Shown here in pieces: positions 9,045 through 17,095 of a DNA stretch of 35,927 nt (its first letter is position 1; every line of letters starts with the position of its first letter). This DNA is from Lysinibacillus parviboronicapiens (GTDB lineage: Bacteria > Bacillota > Bacilli > Bacillales_A > Planococcaceae). The notes below the pieces were generated by a model, which did no database searches, was not told where the DNA came from, and saw only the letters and a program-made list of their open reading frames with translations. The position numbers were made by a program, and so were the translations under genes. The stretch spans positions 1-35,927 of the forward strand of contig NZ_PYWI01000037.1 of the NCBI RefSeq assembly GCF_003049575.1, in the 5' to 3' direction.

Positions 9045-9069
9045 GTTTGAAATACAGGATAAAGGGAAC
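9045..9069 (+). promoter_or_regulatory. Possible SigB promoter for the PfpI-family gene
   Basis: GTTTGA (9045-9050), a 13-nt spacer and GGGAAC (9064-9069) resemble the SigB consensus GTTTAA-N12/14-GGGTAT. A general-stress promoter would suit a DJ-1/PfpI protein. The -10 match is partial, so this is tentative. Confidence 0.4.
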
Positions 9070-9109
9070 AGTAGTAAGGAGTCACAATAACAAGGAGTGT
9101 TGTATTGAT

Positions 9110-9631
9110 ATGGCTAAAATTGCTACAGTAATTACGGATATGTTCGAAGATAGTGAATATACGAGCCCTAAAGCGGCATTAGAAGCGGCAGGTCATGAGC
9201 TCATAACGATTGATATGGAAGCCGGTAAAGAAGTTAAAGGCAAGCACGGAGAAAAGGTGAAAATTGACAAAGGAATTGATGAGGCAAAAGCCTCTGAATT
9301 CGATGCATTGTTCATCCCAGGTGGTTTTTCACCTGATATATTACGAGCAGATGATCGCATAGTGGCATTTGTTAAGGAGTTTATGGATGACATGAAGCCA
9401 ACCTTTGCCATTTGTCATGGACCGCAGTTACTTATTACGGCTAAAACATTAAATGGCCGTGACGCAACAGGCTATAAGTCCATTCGAGTGGATTTAGAAA
9501 ATGCAGGTGCAATCTTCCACGATGAAGAAGTATTTGTTTGCCAAAAGCAATTAGTAACAAGCCGCACACCAGATGATTTACCTGCCTTTAATCGAGAAAT
9601 TGTAAAATTACTTGCCAGTAAAGAAAACTAA
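9110..9631 (+). CDS. DJ-1/PfpI family protein (YfkM/YraA-like stress protein)
   Basis: Class I glutamine-amidotransferase-fold protein of the PfpI/DJ-1 group, whose members act as deglycases, glyoxalases or stress chaperones. The nucleophile elbow FAICHGPQLL gives C102-H103, and an upstream acidic residue lies in the FEDSEYTSP region. The start at 9110 gives MAKIATVITDMFEDSE with AAGGAG upstream. Starting at 9047 would add 21 residues with no family resemblance. The 173-aa length matches general stress protein 18-type members. It stands alone with its own terminator. The substrate cannot be told from sequence. Confidence 0.88.
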   Translation: MAKIATVITDMFEDSEYTSPKAALEAAGHELITIDMEAGKEVKGKHGEKVKIDKGIDEAKASEFDALFIPGGFSPDILRADDRIVAFVKEFMDDMKPTFAICHGPQLLITAKTLNGRDATGYKSIRVDLENAGAIFHDEEVFVCQKQLVTSRTPDDLPAFNREIVKLLASKEN

Positions 9632-9639
9632 GTTAAACG

Positions 9640-9667
9640 AGGTACAAGCAATTTGCTTGTGCCTTTT
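9640..9667 (+). terminator. Terminator of the PfpI-family gene
   Basis: AGGTACAAGCA and TGCTTGTGCCT arms with a T5 run, right after the stop codon. Confidence 0.88.
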
Positions 9668-9907
9668 TCTTGTGGCTGAGAACGAAAGTTATAGAGTTCA
9701 TTTCTAGCACCGCTTTAGGAAATGCTATTTCTTACTAGATTGCTAAAGTGGGCATAGTGGCTTATCTAAAGGAAATCATTGACCAAGTACAGATTTTCAG
9801 CGATATATTTTTAATGAGCGTATATAATAATTTCTTTATAGCATATGGTTTGTCTACATTTTTGTCACGAAAAAAGAACGTGAGTAGGAATTTTTTATAA
9901 CGAAAAT

Positions 9908-9936
9908 TTGACTGATAGCATATGATTGAGTATTAT
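9908..9936 (+). promoter_or_regulatory. SigA promoter of glmS
   Basis: TTGACT (9908-9913), an exact 17-nt spacer and TATTAT (9931-9936). Start of transcription is expected near 9943, about 55 nt before the ribozyme cleavage site. A CCTTAT/ATAAGG hairpin (9961-9986) lies in the short leader. The 240 nt between the previous terminator and this promoter show no gene or structure that I can support. Confidence 0.75.
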
Positions 9937-9996
9937 GGAGAAGTTGAAGATGAGGTCCGACCTTATCATTTAACGAGCGTATAAGGAGGGAAGGAA

Positions 9997-10175
9997 GCGC
10001 AAAATCGGAAAACAATTATAGCGCCTGAGCTGAAGAAATTGGACGGATGCAACTTCAGCAGACGAGGTGGAGGTTTATCGAAAATTCGGCGGATGCCTCC
10101 CGATCGACATACCCGATTGTCATTTTTCATTTTGAAAGCATTTGAGTGATTGAATGTACAGAGAATGGAGAAGGT
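9997..10175 (+). ncRNA. glmS ribozyme (glucosamine-6-phosphate activated)
   Basis: Self-cleaving riboswitch in the glmS leader. The conserved core is recognisable: cleavage site A|GCGC at 9996/9997, GCGCCTGAGCTG (10021-10032), GACGAGGTGGAGGTTTATCGA (split here as GACGAGG, GGTTTATCG), ATTCGGCGGATG, CCTCCCGAT, and a 3' P4-like region ending near 10175. Bound glucosamine-6-phosphate acts as the catalytic cofactor, and cleavage triggers mRNA decay, giving feedback on GlmS. The 3' edge is approximate. The remaining 200 nt to glmS contain one short stem (ACTATTCAG/CTGAAATAGT) and no gene. Confidence 0.93.
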
Positions 10176-10382
10176 ATAGTTAGAGCAGTAGATAAATAGG
10201 AAAACTTCACATATCGGAATGGAGCACTATTCAGTTGGCTGAAATAGTACCATAACGTGCACATAGTTGTATGCTTATTTTATAGAAAATTAAGTATAAC
10301 ATTTACGTCCACTAAAAAATCGATAGGTTGAGGTCTAGTTTGTCATTGCGTTAAATTGACAATATCGGAGGAATAATGAATT

Positions 10383-12185
10383 ATGTGTGGAATTGTAGGA
10401 TATATTGGTGAAACAGATGCAAAGGAAATTTTATTAAAAGGCTTAGAGAAACTAGAATACCGTGGTTATGACTCAGCAGGTATTGCTGTACGCAATGAAG
10501 AGGGCGTTACAATCTTCAAGGAAAAAGGACGTATCGCAGACTTGCGTGAAGCAGTAGACGAAGATGTGGCTGCTAAAATTGGTATTGGCCATACACGTTG
10601 GGCAACACATGGTGTACCAAATCGTTTAAATGCACACCCTCATCAAAGTGCATCAGGTCGCTTTACACTTGTGCATAACGGCGTAATTGAAAACTATCAT
10701 CTATTACAAAAAACGTATTTAAAAGGCATTCCGATGAAATCTGATACAGATACAGAGGTTATCGTGCAATTAGTAGAGTTATTTGTGAAAGATGGGCTGG
10801 AAACTGCTGAAGCATTCCGTAAAACATTATCTCTATTACACGGCTCTTACGCACTTGCGCTACTAGATGCAGAAGCGGCTGACACAATTTTTGTAGCGAA
10901 AAACAAATCACCACTTCTTGTAGGTGTGGGCGAGGGCTTCAATGTTGTGGCATCAGATGCTATGGCAATGCTACAAGTAACGGATCAGTACGTAGAATTA
11001 CACGATAAAGAAGTCGTGATTGTACACAAAGAAAGTGTTCAAATTACGACTCTAGATGGCACAGTAGTAGAGCGTGCACCCTATACAGCAGAGCTTGATA
11101 TGAGTGATATTGAAAAAGGTACGTATCCTCACTACATGCTAAAGGAAATGGATGAACAACCAACTGTCATTCGTAAAATCATTCAAGCGTATGAAAGCGA
11201 AACTGGGGACTTAACAATTGATGCAGATATTTTACAAGCATTACAAGACGCGGATCGCTTATATATTATTGCAGCTGGCACAAGCTATCATGCAGGATTA
11301 ATTGGTAAACAATATTTCGAAAAAATGGCAGGCATTCCAGTCGAAGTTCACATTTCGAGTGAATTTGGCTACAATATGCCTTTACTTTCTGAGAAACCAT
11401 TGTTTATCTTCATTACCCAATCAGGTGAAACAGCAGACAGCCGTCAAGTGCTTGTGAAGATTAAAGAGCTTGGCTACCCAACGTTAACAGTTACCAATGT
11501 ACCGGGTTCAACATTATCACGTGAAGCAGATCACACTTTGCTACTACACGCAGGCCCAGAAATTGCGGTCGCTTCAACAAAAGCTTACGTAGCACAGGTC
11601 GCTGTACTTGCTGTAGCAGCATATGTCACTGCGAAGGCGAATGGCCAAGGAGTAGAATTTGATTTAAAACAAGAGCTTGCGATTGCAGCAAACGGTATCC
11701 AAACAATTATTGATTCGAAAGATGTGTTAGAGGATATTGCAGAAGATTACTTAAAAATTGCACGTAATGCTTTCTTCATCGGCCGTAACATTGACTTCTG
11801 TGTTAGTCTTGAAGGTGCTTTGAAACTAAAAGAAATCTCCTATATCCAAGCGGAAGGTTTTGCAGGTGGCGAGCTAAAACATGGTACAATTGCTTTGATT
11901 GAAGAAGGCACGCCAGTGTTTGCTCTTGTAACGCAAGAAGCGGTATCGCTAAACATTCGTGGGAATGTCAAAGAGGTAGCGGCACGTGGAGCATATCCAT
12001 GTATTATCGCTATGGCTGGGGTAGACGAAGACGGTGACCGATTAGTCATTCCTCAAGTAAATGAATTATTAACACCGCTTGTATCGGTAGTGCCTTTACA
12101 ACTAATTAGCTATTATGCAGCTTTACACCGTCGTTGTGACGTTGATAAACCTCGTAACTTAGCTAAATCAGTGACTGTGGAATAA
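10383..12185 (+). CDS. glmS: Glutamine--fructose-6-phosphate aminotransferase GlmS
   Basis: Makes glucosamine-6-phosphate from fructose-6-phosphate and glutamine, the entry step to UDP-GlcNAc. MCGIVGYIG gives the N-terminal Cys nucleophile after Met removal. A class II amidotransferase domain spans about residues 2-220 ([17 protein letters not shown]), followed by two SIS sugar-isomerase domains ([23 protein letters not shown]) and a C-terminal [16 protein letters not shown] lies 10 nt upstream. The 600-aa length is normal. Expression should be controlled by the upstream ribozyme. The 3' end of the gene is the docking site used by TnsD of Tn7-like elements, and two such elements follow. No terminator of its own is visible before the transposon end. 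Confidence 0.97.
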   Translation: MCGIVGYIGETDAKEILLKGLEKLEYRGYDSAGIAVRNEEGVTIFKEKGRIADLREAVDEDVAAKIGIGHTRWATHGVPNRLNAHPHQSASGRFTLVHNGVIENYHLLQKTYLKGIPMKSDTDTEVIVQLVELFVKDGLETAEAFRKTLSLLHGSYALALLDAEAADTIFVAKNKSPLLVGVGEGFNVVASDAMAMLQVTDQYVELHDKEVVIVHKESVQITTLDGTVVERAPYTAELDMSDIEKGTYPHYMLKEMDEQPTVIRKIIQAYESETGDLTIDADILQALQDADRLYIIAAGTSYHAGLIGKQYFEKMAGIPVEVHISSEFGYNMPLLSEKPLFIFITQSGETADSRQVLVKIKELGYPTLTVTNVPGSTLSREADHTLLLHAGPEIAVASTKAYVAQVAVLAVAAYVTAKANGQGVEFDLKQELAIAANGIQTIIDSKDVLEDIAEDYLKIARNAFFIGRNIDFCVSLEGALKLKEISYIQAEGFAGGELKHGTIALIEEGTPVFALVTQEAVSLNIRGNVKEVAARGAYPCIIAMAGVDEDGDRLVIPQVNELLTPLVSVVPLQLISYYAALHRRCDVDKPRNLAKSVTVE

Positions 12186-12210
12186 GCTTGTAGTGATTAA
12201 ATAAGCTATG
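12150..12210 (+). other. attTn7 site (3' end of glmS plus insertion point)
   Basis: The last codons of glmS ([11 protein letters not shown]) are the sequence that Tn7-family TnsD proteins recognise. The transposon begins 25 bp after the stop codon (stop 12183-12185, first transposon base 12211), the spacing known for Tn7. Confidence 0.88.
12206..12210. repeat. Target-site duplication, copy 1 (CTATG)
   Basis: The 5-bp CTATG directly precedes the TGT of element E1 and is repeated at 26524-26528 after its far end. A 5-bp duplication is diagnostic of Tn7-type transposition. Confidence 0.9.
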
Positions 12211-12220
12211 TGTTGATTTG

Positions 12221-12300
12221 AAATAAAGTCGTACCGTTTATAAAAAAGATGTACCGTTTAAAATAAAGTTATACCGTTTGTAAAAAAGTTGCACCGTTTT
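12221..12300 (+). repeat. Four tandem 20-bp TnsB-binding repeats, tnsA-proximal end of E1
   Basis: Four abutting 20-bp units start at 12221, 12241, 12261 and 12281. Each has the form WAAWAAAGNNRYACCGTTTN, with ACCGTTT invariant. The dense packing corresponds to the Tn7 right end, where four TnsB sites lie side by side. The AATAAAGT part is shared with Tn7. Confidence 0.88.
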
Positions 12301-12317
12301 ACCCCTTTGGATAATAT
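12289..12317 (+). promoter_or_regulatory. Predicted tns promoter of E1
   Basis: TTGCAC (12289-12294), an exact 17-nt spacer and TAATAT (12312-12317). The -35 lies in the fourth TnsB repeat, so TnsB binding could repress the operon, as known for Tn7. Both hexamers are imperfect. Start of transcription is expected near 12324, inside the hairpin described separately. Confidence 0.5.
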
Positions 12318-12336
12318 TAATCTAAAGGGGTGTTTT
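12301..12336 (+). terminator. Terminator-like hairpin covering the tnsA ribosome site
   Basis: ACCCCTTT (12301-12308) pairs with AAAGGGGT (12325-12332) across a loop that also contains a GAT/ATC match, followed by GTTTTT. The descending arm AAAGGGG is the tnsA ribosome-binding site. It could end glmS read-through or hide that site. Confidence 0.7.
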
Positions 12337-12337
12337 T

Positions 12338-13177
12338 ATGTCAAAACGAACTAGAACATCTAAAGCCGAAAAGTGGATTAAAGAAGGTCGTGGCTCTGGA
12401 GTTGGAGTGGATTATAAACCATGGTTAAACATTCAAGATGTGTCTTCGAAAGGTCGGTCTACACGTTTAAAAGGTATTAAAACAAATAGACAGCATGAAT
12501 TTCTATCAGATTTGGAACGAAATTACTTTTATTTAACTGAATATTCGGATTCTGTTGTTGATATTAGAGAACAATTTCCTTTATTGCCGTTGGAAGAAAC
12601 AATTGTCATTGCAGATGAATTAGGTCTTAAACATCCTACAGACCCAAAAACAAATGAGCCAGTTGTGATGACAACGGATTTTTTATTAACAGTAGATAAA
12701 GGTGAAGGTTTAGCAGAAATCGCAAGAACCCTCAAGATGAAAGACGAGCTTTTAAAGGAGCGAGTTATTGAGAAATTTGAAATAGAACGGGTTTACTGGG
12801 AACGTCGACAAGTTGATTGGGGCATTGTAACCGAGTTAGAGATTTCTAAAGAAATGGCTCGGAATATTAGTTATATTCATGACTATTACGATATTCAACA
12901 ATATGATGCTTTTCAAAATATAAGTTCTCAGCATATTGAAGATTTAGCAATGGCATTGTTACAAAGAATATTAAACGAAAGCCAATGTATTAGAGAAATT
13001 ACAAATGTATTTGATAAAGAGACACATATGCCTTTGGGAAGTGGTATGACGCTATTTTATCATTTACTTTCGCAGAAAATTATTCGGGTAGATATGCTAG
13101 AGCTGTTAAACGTAGAACAACCTATTGTTATCCAATCAATTGATGAAAGCAAGTTGAAGAAGGTGAAATACGGATGA
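12338..13177 (+). CDS. tnsA: Tn7-like transposase subunit TnsA (endonuclease) of E1
   Basis: Restriction-endonuclease-fold protein that cuts the 5' ends of the transposon while TnsB cuts the 3' ends, giving cut-and-paste movement. Likely catalytic residues are E60 (in HEFLSDLER), D114 (MTTDFLL) and K133 (ARTLK), close to the positions in Tn7 TnsA. The region EKFEIERVYWERRQVDWGIVTE matches the TnsA N/C domain junction, with a C-terminal winged helix that contacts TnsC. It is 279 aa (Tn7: 273). AAAGGGG lies eight bases before the ATG. The stop overlaps the tnsB start in an ATGA arrangement, so translation is coupled. Confidence 0.93.
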   Translation: MSKRTRTSKAEKWIKEGRGSGVGVDYKPWLNIQDVSSKGRSTRLKGIKTNRQHEFLSDLERNYFYLTEYSDSVVDIREQFPLLPLEETIVIADELGLKHPTDPKTNEPVVMTTDFLLTVDKGEGLAEIARTLKMKDELLKERVIEKFEIERVYWERRQVDWGIVTELEISKEMARNISYIHDYYDIQQYDAFQNISSQHIEDLAMALLQRILNESQCIREITNVFDKETHMPLGSGMTLFYHLLSQKIIRVDMLELLNVEQPIVIQSIDESKLKKVKYG

Positions 13178-15330
13178 TTTATATTAACCAAGTGCTTCAA
13201 TCTGTAAAAGATTCAACACGTATTCGTATTATAGAAATTGAAGAATCTTATGTATATATCGTTAATATCGACGCCAACACATCGATGCCTAAAAAGGAGC
13301 TGTATTCTTCGCTAATAACGGATATAGAACAAAAAGAATGGCTTATTATAACTGATCCTTTTGCGCGTGGTGTAGCGGAAGAAGACTTAACTAAGGTACA
13401 AATTCAAAAGCGAGATAAAGACTGGGAAATCATTCAAACGTATTGCCTAGAACATATGAATAGTTTGCTTCAGAAGAATGGTAGAGAAGTAAAAATTAAA
13501 GAGATAGCTGAAGAATTGAATGTTACACCAACGAAGGTCAAAAAATTACTTAGTCGTTATTGGCAGCGTGGCATGAATAAAAATGCAATGTTACCCGATT
13601 ATGCAAACTCAGGCGGTCGAGGAAAAACTAAAAAGCTAAGTCATGATAAAGTTGGTCGTCCACGTAGAGTAACTATAAACGGTGAATATCGAAGTGGCAT
13701 TAATATAACTGATGAGATTAAAACACAGTTTGATCATGCCATTAATAAATATTACCGCAAATCTAATAATTATTCTTTAAAAGATGTGTATCATTTTATT
13801 TTGCGAGATTTTTATTCAGATCGCTACAAAGAAAACGGAGAGATACAATATCGTATTTGGGAATCAAATCGTATTCCATCCTATCATCAATTTTACTACT
13901 GGTTCAAAAAGATTGAAGATCCAAAGAAAGATATAGAATTCCGTAAAAGTGCTAAGGAATATGAGTTAAAGCACCGTCCAATTATAAGTAATTCCAAAGT
14001 AGAAACGAATGGACCAGGGACGCGTTTTCAAGTTGATGCAACAATTGCAGATATATATTTAGTTAGCTCTTTTGATGTAAATCGAATTATTGGAAGACCT
14101 GTTGTTTACGCAATAGTTGATGTATATTCACGAATCGTCACAGGAATATATGTAGGTTTAGAAGGCCCATCATGGTTAGGTGCAATGATGGCTTTAGATA
14201 ATATGGTTGCCGATAAGGTTGAATTTTGTAAGCAATATGATATTGAGGTTACCAAGGAGCAATGGCCGACCAATCATCTACCGGAAATTATTATTGCAGA
14301 TCGAGGCGAATTTGAAGGTTATGCAGTAGCTGGTCTTATTAATAATCTAAATATCAAAATTGAAAATACAACAGCTTATCGAGGAGATTTAAAAGGTATT
14401 GTTGAGCGCAAATTCCGTACGATTAATGGCAAAGTGAAACAAAAAGCGCCAGGTGCTATCCAAAAAGAATATCGAGAGCGAGGAGACAGGGATTACAGGC
14501 TAGATGCTACGTTCAACTTAAAAGAGTTTACTGCATTAATCATTACAATGGTATTGCATCACAACCATAAAATCATCGATAAATATCCAATGGAAAAAGA
14601 AATGATTACAGATAGTTTAGTACCAACGCCTATTAACCTCTGGAATTGGGGCATCCACAATCGAAAAGGTCGTCTTCGTACAGTAGATAGAAATATTTTG
14701 CGCTTAAATGTGCTACCCCGTGGTAAAGCAACTATTTCGAGAGCAGGCATTAAATTTAAAAATTTACTGTATGGTTCAAAGCGAGCGATTGAAGAACAAT
14801 GGTATGCAAAGTTGAAAAACAAAAGTATTGATATTGCGTATGATCCACGTCATTTAGACAAAATTTATATTCCGAATGATAACGGATTAGATTATGAAAC
14901 GTGCATTTTATTAGAGCCAAGTCAGCAATACAAAATGGATTTTCTAGAAGAAGTCGTTTTCCAGCAACAACTACGAAATGAATTAGAGGAAGAGGAACGC
15001 TCTAAGCAAGTGCAACTGACAATTAATACAGATACGATGATGGATCAAATTATTAAGGCAGCAGAGCAAAAGAAAAAACAAGCCTTACATCAACCAACAA
15101 GTAAAAAACAAAAACTAGCTGCGATTCGAGATAATAAAGCGAATGAAAAACAAGCTAATCGCGAGGAAGAAAAATTTGATTTGTCACCCAATGTAGCTGA
15201 ACAATCAACAGAAATCATAGATTTTACATCAAGAATAAAACTAGAAGAGCAACCACAAAAGAAATCACCTTCACGTCTTATGGAAAAATTAAAGAGGAAG
15301 CGAGATGAGGAATTTGGAAAAGATGAATAA
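13174..15330 (+). CDS. tnsB: Tn7-like transposase subunit TnsB (DDE recombinase) of E1
   Basis: Binds the 20-bp end repeats and joins the 3' ends to target DNA. An N-terminal helix-turn-helix region (EIAEELNVTPTKVKKLLSRYW) is followed by an rve/DDE integrase core with D288 (FQVDAT), D376 (IIADRGE) and E411 (KGIVERKF). The spacings of 88 and 35 residues equal those of Tn7 TnsB (D273, D361, E396). The charged C-terminal tail is the segment that in Tn7 touches TnsC. It is 718 aa (Tn7: 702). It overlaps tnsA by 4 nt and tnsC by 26 nt. Confidence 0.95.
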   Translation: MIYINQVLQSVKDSTRIRIIEIEESYVYIVNIDANTSMPKKELYSSLITDIEQKEWLIITDPFARGVAEEDLTKVQIQKRDKDWEIIQTYCLEHMNSLLQKNGREVKIKEIAEELNVTPTKVKKLLSRYWQRGMNKNAMLPDYANSGGRGKTKKLSHDKVGRPRRVTINGEYRSGINITDEIKTQFDHAINKYYRKSNNYSLKDVYHFILRDFYSDRYKENGEIQYRIWESNRIPSYHQFYYWFKKIEDPKKDIEFRKSAKEYELKHRPIISNSKVETNGPGTRFQVDATIADIYLVSSFDVNRIIGRPVVYAIVDVYSRIVTGIYVGLEGPSWLGAMMALDNMVADKVEFCKQYDIEVTKEQWPTNHLPEIIIADRGEFEGYAVAGLINNLNIKIENTTAYRGDLKGIVERKFRTINGKVKQKAPGAIQKEYRERGDRDYRLDATFNLKEFTALIITMVLHHNHKIIDKYPMEKEMITDSLVPTPINLWNWGIHNRKGRLRTVDRNILRLNVLPRGKATISRAGIKFKNLLYGSKRAIEEQWYAKLKNKSIDIAYDPRHLDKIYIPNDNGLDYETCILLEPSQQYKMDFLEEVVFQQQLRNELEEEERSKQVQLTINTDTMMDQIIKAAEQKKKQALHQPTSKKQKLAAIRDNKANEKQANREEEKFDLSPNVAEQSTEIIDFTSRIKLEEQPQKKSPSRLMEKLKRKRDEEFGKDE

Positions 15331-16991
15331 TGTAGTCTTAAAAGGAGATATGGAAGAAGCAAGTTATAAGACTCAGATGCTTACTGAATATGCTCATAAT
15401 CCTTTTATTGAAGCCCTACCGCCAATCTTTGATGAAGATGATGTGTTGGATCGTTTTATGGTGACGCCACGTATTAGTGAACAAGAGAAGAAGAGTGCAG
15501 CGAATATTCGTTATCATGTTTTAAAACGTGTGAAAAATTTCATTCAGCCGTTGCCAATCCATTTTGAAGTAGAGCGTCGGTTATCGACTTTGATTCGTCG
15601 TGGTTATTTAGCCCGTAATCCGTTAGATAAATTATTCCTTGAACGGATTCGAATATTGCATCACCTACGAGAGGATGAAGAGCAGGCACATCAATATATT
15701 GATGAACGCTTAAACCATATTCGTTCAACAGCAGATAGTCTATCGATTATTGGCATCTCAGGTATCGGTAAAACAACCGCAATTGAACGTTTGTTGTTAA
15801 TGTATCCGCAAGCCATTAAGCATGAATTGTATGAAGGACAGCCTTTTAATCGTACACAGATCGTTTGGCTTAAAATAGACTGTCCGTATGATGGTAGTTT
15901 ATCGACTTTATGTAAAAGTTTTTTCAAAGCAATTGATGATTTATTAGGTACACGTTATTTAGAGAAATTTGGCTATTTAAATCGTGTTACCTCAACAATG
16001 TTATTACACATGACATCACTAGCGAGTATGTATGGGATTGGCGTTCTTGTCATTGATGAAATTCAACATTTGCTACATTCAAAAAATGACCAGGAAGAAA
16101 TGCTAAATTTCTTTGTGACATTATCAAATACAGTAGGTATACCAACAGTATTAATTGGTACCTCAAAAGCACAACAACTATTTAAAGGAAACTTCCGACA
16201 AGCTCGTCGTGCAGCAAGTGATGGTTCAATTATCTGGGATCGTATGGAAGAAGATAGTGAGGGATTTCTTCTTAGAAACTCTATGGGCATTTCAATGTTT
16301 AAAGATTCATTCAGAACTAACAGAAGAGCTGAAAAAAACATTTTATGAGGAATGCCAAGGAATTACCTCAGTAGCAGTTAACTTGTTCATTTTAGCTCAA
16401 GAAAGAGCCCTATTTGATGAAGCAAATGGAGAAGAAAGAATTACACCGAAAGTAATAAAGAAAACAGCAAGAGAAGATATGAAAATTATCCAACCAATGA
16501 TGAATGCGTTACGTGCAAATGACCTAAAGGCAATGTATAAGTATGAGGATATTATGATTAATCTAGATGATCTTATGATTAATCATAAGAAGAATACCGA
16601 ATATGAAGGTAAAGTCAAGGAAGCTATGACAGAGCGTCAAAATACTCTTCAGTACAGACGACTAGAGATAACTAAAAATCTAAGTTATGAGATAGCTTCA
16701 TTAGGAATTTTCGATACCTTAAATCCTAACGATATAAGAAAGTTAGTTTCCAAAGTTGTAGATAACCAGCCAATTGAAAGTGAATATAACAATTTAAAGT
16801 TAGAAGCTATACAGAATGCAATGACTTTAAATCAAAAGAAAAAAGAACAGAAATTAAATCTTACACATAAAGATGAATTGTTGCCTTTAGTAAAGTTAAG
16901 AGCAAAATCGTTAGATAGAAAAAAGCATCCGTATGAATTATTTAAAGCAAGTGGATATATAAAACCGTTTTTAGAGGAGTTTATTAATTAA
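15305..16991 (+). pseudogene. tnsC: Frameshifted tnsC (AAA+ target-selection regulator) of E1
   Basis: TnsC links the target selectors (TnsD or TnsE) to the TnsAB transposase. Walker A GISGIGKTT (K156, T157) and Walker B VLVIDEIQH (D251, E252) are present in the first frame, as is the arginine-rich GNFRQARRAA. The first frame runs out at 16348. Homology to the intact E2 copy resumes in the +1 frame from about 16263 to 16991 (ETLWAFQ...LTEELKKTFYEECQGI). The break lies at 16258-16263 (AGTGAGGGAT). Either two bases were lost, which would restore a Trp and equal spacing with E2 (DDDWEVLITSMW), or one G was gained. Restored length would be about 562 aa. As sequenced, a 347-aa product keeps the ATPase core but loses the C-terminal part. 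Sequencing error is possible. Confidence 0.88.
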
Positions 16992-17095
16992 TTTTTTTAT
17001 GATACTTTTCATAACTAATGGTAACGTCTCATGTCTAAAAAACTAGTTATATCGGCATTATAGAAATAAGTCGAGTATTCCTAGGGGGACATTAG

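Noticed and set aside
16155..16991. A separate 278-aa gene after tnsC
   Set aside because: Its first ~35 codons are an out-of-frame reading of tnsC, and the rest is the tnsC C-terminal part by comparison with E2.
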